Source of the DNA: Gammaproteobacteria bacterium
GTDB lineage: Bacteria > Pseudomonadota > Gammaproteobacteria > Chromatiales > Chromatiaceae
Assembly (NCBI GenBank): GCA_008080925.1
Contig: VMDJ01000072.1
Span: 1 to 5,004, forward strand
Direction: 5' to 3'
Length of the DNA: 5,004 nt
Shown: in pieces, positions 1 through 5,004 of the stretch
Layout of the letters: each line of letters starts with the position of its first letter
Numbering within the stretch: position 1 is the stretch's first letter
Made by a program: the position numbers and the translations under genes
Notes under the pieces: model-generated
What the model was told of the DNA's origin: nothing
The model's database searches: none
Seen by the model: only the letters and a program-made list of their open reading frames with translations

Positions 1-366
1 TTAGAAACCGATCGAAAGCGCAAATTCACCAGTGTAGGCCCTCACAGGGCAGATTTAGTTATTAAGGCGGGAGATAAGCGTTCAAGCCGAAAACTCTCGC
101 GAGGGCAGCTTAAAATGCTCGTGGCGGCGATGCATTTAGCTCAAACGCGCTACCGAATTGACGCGGGTTTAAGTCCGGGCATTTTATTAATTGATGATCT
201 ACCTGCAGAGCTCGATCAGACGAATAAAAATCGTCTTATTTCAGCCGCTAATGAGTTGTTTCCACAAATGATTATTGTGAGCTTAACCGAAGCTGAAATT
301 CCTGAATTAAATCAATTAGTTAATACTATCCATGTTTCACGTGGAACCGTCATAAAAAGCTGCTAA
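1..366 (+). CDS. recF: RecF, DNA recombination/repair ATPase (C-terminal part; 5' end outside window)
   Basis: RecF is a cytoplasmic SMC-like ABC ATPase that acts with RecO and RecR to load RecA at single-strand gaps and stalled forks. The open frame enters at base 1 in phase and ends with TAA at 364-366, giving the last 121 residues. Full-length family members are about 360 residues, so roughly two thirds are missing. Visible residue 13 begins GPHRADL, the conserved RecF motif. LSRGQLKML (32-40) is the ABC signature region. ILLIDDLPAELD (61-72) is Walker B plus D-loop, with the acidic pair D65-D66. A start placed at the ATG at 115 would cut off the GPHR and signature motifs, so that ATG is internal. 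The downstream partner gyrB starts 51 bp later, the usual dnaA-dnaN-recF-gyrB order. The last codons (H111 to T116) also spell a parS-like site. Identification is secure. Confidence 0.97.
   Translation, partial: LETDRKRKFTSVGPHRADLVIKAGDKRSSRKLSRGQLKMLVAAMHLAQTRYRIDAGLSPGILLIDDLPAELDQTNKNRLISAANELFPQMIIVSLTEAEIPELNQLVNTIHVSRGTVIKSC
333..348. promoter_or_regulatory. parS: Probable parS centromere site (ParB binding) inside recF 3' end
   Basis: The 16-mer TGTTTCACGTGGAACC matches the bacterial parS consensus TGTTNCACGTGAAACA. Read on the bottom strand it is GGTTCCACGTGAAACA, which differs from the consensus only at the outermost base. The central CACGTG and both GTTTC/GGAAC arms are present. 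ParB binds parS, spreads and loads SMC/MukB-type condensin to position the origin region. Chromosomal parS sites usually cluster around oriC, and this one lies in the origin-proximal recF-gyrB neighbourhood. It overlaps the codons for H-V-S-R-G-T of RecF, so it must also satisfy coding constraint. The match is seen directly; ParB binding is inferred. I found no second copy in the window. Confidence 0.78.
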
Positions 367-370
367 AAAC

Positions 371-395
371 ACGATTTTGAGATACAATAAATCGT
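371..395. repeat. Small inverted repeat in recF-gyrB gap, flanking a -10-like hexamer
   Basis: ACGATTT (371-377) and AAATCGT (389-395) are perfect 7-bp inverted arms around an 11-nt centre (378-388). The centre ends with TACAAT (383-388), one base from the sigma-70 -10 consensus, but no acceptable -35 lies 16-18 bp upstream. The element could be a weak hairpin in the recF-gyrB transcript, an operator over a gyrB promoter, or chance. The gap is only 51 bp, so gyrB may be read through from recF as well as from its own promoter. The symmetry is directly visible; the function is not established. Confidence 0.35.
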
Positions 396-402
396 CTTAA
401 AT

Positions 403-408
403 GAGAGG
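403..408 (+). promoter_or_regulatory. gyrB ribosome binding site
   Basis: GAGAGG lies 9 bases upstream of the ATG at 418 and is a good purine-rich Shine-Dalgarno match. It supports that ATG as the gyrB start, as does the protein beginning [21 protein letters not shown], in line with the normal GyrB N-terminus. Confidence 0.7.
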
Positions 409-414
409 CCCTAA

Positions 415-2835
<2,421 letters not shown>

Positions 2836-2846
2836 AACCTAAGCGT

Positions 2847-2867
2847 TTATCCCCAGAGTTATCCATA
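2847..2867 (+). promoter_or_regulatory. Two tandem DnaA-box-like 9-mers downstream of gyrB
   Basis: TTATCCCCA (2847-2855) and TTATCCATA (2859-2867) each differ from the consensus DnaA box TTATCCACA at one position (6th and 8th). They lie in direct orientation, 12 bp start to start, immediately after the gyrB stop. Origin-proximal location makes DnaA binding plausible, for example as a titration or accessory site. There is no adjoining AT-rich unwinding region or box cluster large enough to call an origin. Two imperfect boxes can also arise by chance. Confidence 0.4.
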
Positions 2868-2891
2868 GACTATAGAAACAAGCGGCGGTTA

Positions 2892-2920
2892 TTGCACTGC
2901 AAAATGTAAGTGCTTATAAA
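2892..2920 (+). promoter_or_regulatory. Weak sigma-70-like promoter candidate in the convergent gap
   Basis: TTGCAC (2892-2897) and TATAAA (2915-2920) are separated by 17 bp. The -10 is 5/6 and the -35 is 3/6, keeping only the TTG. The -35 overlaps a small perfect palindrome, TTGCA-C-TGCAA (2892-2902). Transcription would start near 2927, just before the 10-bp palindrome at 2933-2960, and then run antisense into the acyltransferase gene. No credible ORF follows on this strand, so this is probably fortuitous AT-rich sequence. Confidence 0.18.
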
Positions 2921-2932
2921 TAAAAGGATTAT

Positions 2933-2960
2933 TTAAGTAAGTAAGCGAACACTTACTTAA
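2933..2960. terminator. Perfect 10-bp inverted repeat between convergent genes; probable bidirectional terminator
   Basis: TTAAGTAAGT (2933-2942) and ACTTACTTAA (2951-2960) are perfect inverted arms around an 8-nt loop. It sits between the 3' ends of gyrB and the acyltransferase gene, where a shared terminator is expected. The leftward transcript continues into a moderately U-rich run (about UUUUAUUUAU), the rightward one into UAUUUAG. The stem is AT-rich, with only two G-C pairs near each end of the arms, so it would be a weak intrinsic terminator. Because GTAA is repeated within the left arm, an alternative register of 8 bp (2938-2945 with 2952-2959) also forms. An operator for a TetR-like dimer is an alternative reading, but no divergent promoter is present. 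Confidence 0.5.
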
Positions 2961-2972
2961 TATTTAGTGGCC

Positions 2973-3683
2973 TTACAGCATATCCATTTGGCCTTCAATC
3001 CAATCCTCAACGTCCTTCATGATGGCTGAGGCTTTGCGGCCTTCGGTGGGGATCGGTTTCCCAACACGCACTTGGATCGTTCCTGGATACTTCTTAACAC
3101 CCCGCCGCTTCCAATAAATACCGGCATTATGTGCAATCGGAATAACGGGTAAGCCGGACTTCTCAGCCAACATAGCACCGCCAGCGCTGTACTTTTGACG
3201 CTCTCCCGGCGCTGTGCGTGTCCCTTCTGGAAAAACAACAATCAGACGGCCTTGGTCTAGTCGTTTTAGCCCATCATCTACCACCATCTTGAGTGCTTTA
3301 CGACCCGCACTACGATCGATAGGAATGGAACGGGTGAAATGTAATGCCCAACCAAAAATGGGAATTTGCATGAGCTCTTTCTTCAAGATCCAAGATTGAT
3401 GAATCGGAAATAAACCTCGAAGTGAAATCGTTTCCCATGTTGATTGATGCTTGGACATGATAATGCCCGCGCCTTCTTGAGGAATGTTTTCCCAGCCTTC
3501 GATGTTTACATCAAGATTACATAGCCAGCGCATAGCGACAAGATTGACGCGGCCCCATGCGGTGGCAAGCCAATCTGAATAACTCTGCGGTAACAACCAA
3601 CCTAATAAAGCGATCAAGCCACCATGGATGATCACGGAGATAACCATGAAGAGAAAATAAATGACCGATCGAATAAAGATCAT
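2973..3683 (-). CDS. plsC: 1-acyl-sn-glycerol-3-phosphate acyltransferase (PlsC/LptA family)
   Basis: A 236-residue inner-membrane acyltransferase expected to acylate lysophosphatidic acid at sn-2 to give phosphatidic acid, the precursor of membrane phospholipids. Residues about 5-31 form a hydrophobic membrane segment. The PF01553-type motifs appear in order: KHQSTWE (78-84), with catalytic H79 and E84, an HX4E form of the classic HX4D box; SIPIDRS (119-125), with substrate-binding R124; FPEGTR (151-156), which binds the phosphate of the acceptor; and VIPIAHNAG (180-188). Length fits the family (E. coli PlsC is 245). The ATG at 3683 lies 2 bp after the glyS stop and has no clear Shine-Dalgarno, and an in-frame TGA upstream rules out a longer form, so translation is probably coupled to glyS. 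In Pseudomonas the homologue next to gyrB is called lptA. The family is certain; the exact acceptor and acyl donor preference are not shown. Confidence 0.92.
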   Translation of the reverse strand: MIFIRSVIYFLFMVISVIIHGGLIALLGWLLPQSYSDWLATAWGRVNLVAMRWLCNLDVNIEGWENIPQEGAGIIMSKHQSTWETISLRGLFPIHQSWILKKELMQIPIFGWALHFTRSIPIDRSAGRKALKMVVDDGLKRLDQGRLIVVFPEGTRTAPGERQKYSAGGAMLAEKSGLPVIPIAHNAGIYWKRRGVKKYPGTIQVRVGKPIPTEGRKASAIMKDVEDWIEGQMDML

Positions 3684-3685
3684 GC

Positions 3686-5004
3686 TTATTGCTGCGGTTG
3701 TAATAAACCGATATCAGCAACTTGTAAGAAAGCCGATTGCAACTGACCTAGCATCGCTAATCGATTCGCTTTAACCGAAGCATCATCTACCATCACCATC
3801 ACATCATCAAAGTAAGCATCAACGGGTGAACGTAAAGTCGACAATGCTTTGAGCGCATCCGAGTAAGCTGACGATGCCATAGCCTGTGTTGCCGAAGAGG
3901 TTGCATCTTGCATGGCTTGATGAAGAGCAGATTCAGCATCGAGATCAAATAACTTGGTATCAATGGAAGATGAAAGTTCGCCCTCAACTTTTTTGAGCAA
4001 GTTACTAATGCGCTTATTCGCTGCAGCCAATGCTTCAGCTTCTGGTAAGCCGCGGAATTCGGTTACCGCGTTAATGCGCTGATCAAAGTCATTTAAGGTT
4101 GCAGGCTTAACGGCTAGTACCGCTTCAAAGGTATCAACACTGACACCAAGGTCAGCATACAACCCTTTAAGACGATCAAACATGAAGCCTTCAACATCAT
4201 CAATGGCTGACGCTTCGGTAATGTTTCTTGCTAAGTTGTTAGAAGCCTGTGTGAGTAAATCACGAATGTTTAATGGCAGTTGATGCTCACGAATAATACG
4301 AAGGGCACCTAAAGCAGCACGACGTAAAGCAAAAGGATCTTTGTCGCCGGTGGGTTTCATACCAATGCCGAAGATACCGACAAGGGTATCGATGCGTTCG
4401 GCTAAGGCAATCGCAATACCTGTTTTGGTTTGCGGCAACTGATCACCAGAGAAGCGCGGCATATAGAATTCATCCATTGCCTGCGCAATCTCAGCATCCT
4501 CACCATCACGCTGGGCTTGGTAACGACCCATGATGCCTTGCATATCACCAAATTCGTAAACCATCTCCGTCATCAAGTCACAACGACTTAATTGGCCGGC
4601 ACGTTTAGCTTTCGCAACATCACCGTCAATAGACTTAGCAATATATTCAGCTAAAGCAGCGACACGCTCTGACTTGTCATACATGCTGCCAAGCTGCTTT
4701 TGGAAGACAACGGTTTTTAAACGTTCGATATGGTCTTCAAGCTTTTTCTTGCCATCTTGTTGCCAGAAGAACATCGCATCTGCCAAACGAGGACGAACAA
4801 CACGCTCGTTACCCGCTTTGATCATGGCAGGGTCTTTACTTTCAATGTTGGCAAGTGTGATGAAGTGGTTCATCAATTCGTGCTTTGCATTGAAAACAGG
4901 AAAATACTTTTGGTTGCTCTTCATGGTTGAAACAAGCGCCTCATGAGGAACCTCTAAGAAGCGTTCTTCAAATTCACCAGCAACTGGAATAGGCCACTCA
5001 TTCA
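3686..5004 (-). CDS. glyS: Glycine--tRNA ligase beta subunit (C-terminal part; 5' end outside window)
   Basis: GlyS is the beta subunit of the bacterial alpha2-beta2 glycyl-tRNA synthetase. It provides tRNA recognition, while GlyQ supplies the aminoacylation core. The frame stays open to the window edge (first full codon 5002-5000) and ends with TAA at 3688-3686, giving 438 residues; full-length proteins are about 690, so some 250 N-terminal residues are missing. The ATG at 4924 is internal, because the upstream codons read NEWPIPVAGEFEERFLEVP, a conserved GlyS stretch. Visible residues 27-36 read MKSNQKYFPV; 64-80 hold GNERVVRPRLADAMFFW. About 137-163 is the HD-like region (RCDLMTEMVYEFGDMQGIMGR), 214-228 the GMKPTGDKDPFALRR motif. 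The C-terminal anticodon-binding (DALR-like) domain includes EFRGLPEAEALAAANKRISN and LRSPVDAYFDDVMVMVDD. No frameshift is seen. glyQ should lie upstream, beyond 5004. The acyltransferase gene follows after 2 bp. Confidence 0.98.
   Translation of the reverse strand, partial: NEWPIPVAGEFEERFLEVPHEALVSTMKSNQKYFPVFNAKHELMNHFITLANIESKDPAMIKAGNERVVRPRLADAMFFWQQDGKKKLEDHIERLKTVVFQKQLGSMYDKSERVAALAEYIAKSIDGDVAKAKRAGQLSRCDLMTEMVYEFGDMQGIMGRYQAQRDGEDAEIAQAMDEFYMPRFSGDQLPQTKTGIAIALAERIDTLVGIFGIGMKPTGDKDPFALRRAALGALRIIREHQLPLNIRDLLTQASNNLARNITEASAIDDVEGFMFDRLKGLYADLGVSVDTFEAVLAVKPATLNDFDQRINAVTEFRGLPEAEALAAANKRISNLLKKVEGELSSSIDTKLFDLDAESALHQAMQDATSSATQAMASSAYSDALKALSTLRSPVDAYFDDVMVMVDDASVKANRLAMLGQLQSAFLQVADIGLLQPQQ

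Noticed and set aside
258..266. GTTTCCACA resembling a DnaA box inside recF
   Set aside because: It matches TTATCCACA at only 7 of 9 positions and lies in conserved coding sequence with no partner box nearby.
324..329. TACTAT as a -10 for a gyrB promoter inside recF
   Set aside because: No TTGACA-like hexamer occurs 16-18 bp upstream, so nothing beyond one AT-rich hexamer supports it.
377..402. TTGAGA (377-382) with TTAAAT (397-402) as a gyrB promoter
   Set aside because: The spacer is only 14 bp, the -10 is 4/6, and the start point would fall on or after the Shine-Dalgarno.
3017..3241. A 74-codon minus-strand frame overlapping the acyltransferase gene in another phase
   Set aside because: It is an out-of-frame shadow; the overlapping frame carries all the acyltransferase motifs.
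3781..3815. Repetitive CATCA/CACATC-like run that looks like a microsatellite or poly-His tract
   Set aside because: On the minus strand it is the glyS codons for DDVMVMVDDA, a conserved part of the C-terminal domain, so the repetition comes from Asp, Val and Met codons.
4674..4946. A 90-codon plus-strand frame antisense to glyS
   Set aside because: It opposes strongly conserved GlyS sequence, has no Shine-Dalgarno and shows no recognisable protein features.

Overview
This window looks like a piece of a gammaproteobacterial chromosome next to the replication origin. It carries the 3' part of recF, a complete gyrB, a convergent lysophosphatidic acid acyltransferase gene (plsC/lptA type), and the 3' part of glyS. 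recF-gyrB followed by an oppositely oriented lptA and glyS is the order I know from Pseudomonas and relatives, where dnaA-dnaN-recF-gyrB lies beside oriC. GyrB is 805 residues and contains the large insert in its C-terminal half that is typical of Gram-negative GyrB. GlyS is the beta subunit of the two-subunit glycyl-tRNA synthetase. Base composition looks moderate, lower than in typical Pseudomonas, so a mid-GC marine or aquatic relative (Oceanospirillales/Pseudomonadales in the broad sense) is plausible. I cannot name a genus.

Layout. Positions 1-366 (+) encode the last 121 residues of RecF. A near-consensus ParB-binding parS site (333-348) is embedded in the final codons. A 51-bp gap (367-417) holds a small inverted repeat around a -10-like hexamer and the gyrB Shine-Dalgarno. 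gyrB runs 418-2835 (+). The 137-bp gap 2836-2972 separates the two convergent transcription units. It contains two tandem DnaA-box-like 9-mers just after the gyrB stop and a perfect 10-bp inverted repeat that is probably a bidirectional terminator. The acyltransferase gene (3683-2973, -) and glyS (beyond 5004 down to 3686, -) are separated by only 2 bp and read in the same direction, so they are probably co-transcribed and translationally coupled.

Functionally these are housekeeping genes: recombinational repair (RecF), DNA supercoiling (GyrB), phosphatidic acid synthesis (PlsC-like) and tRNA-Gly charging (GlyS). I see no mobile element, CRISPR array, toxin-antitoxin pair, defence gene or RNA gene, and no sign of a new multi-gene system. 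The most interesting signals are non-coding: the parS site within recF, the DnaA-box-like pair, and the slippage-capable palindrome between the convergent genes. Every gap between genes is shorter than 300 bases.
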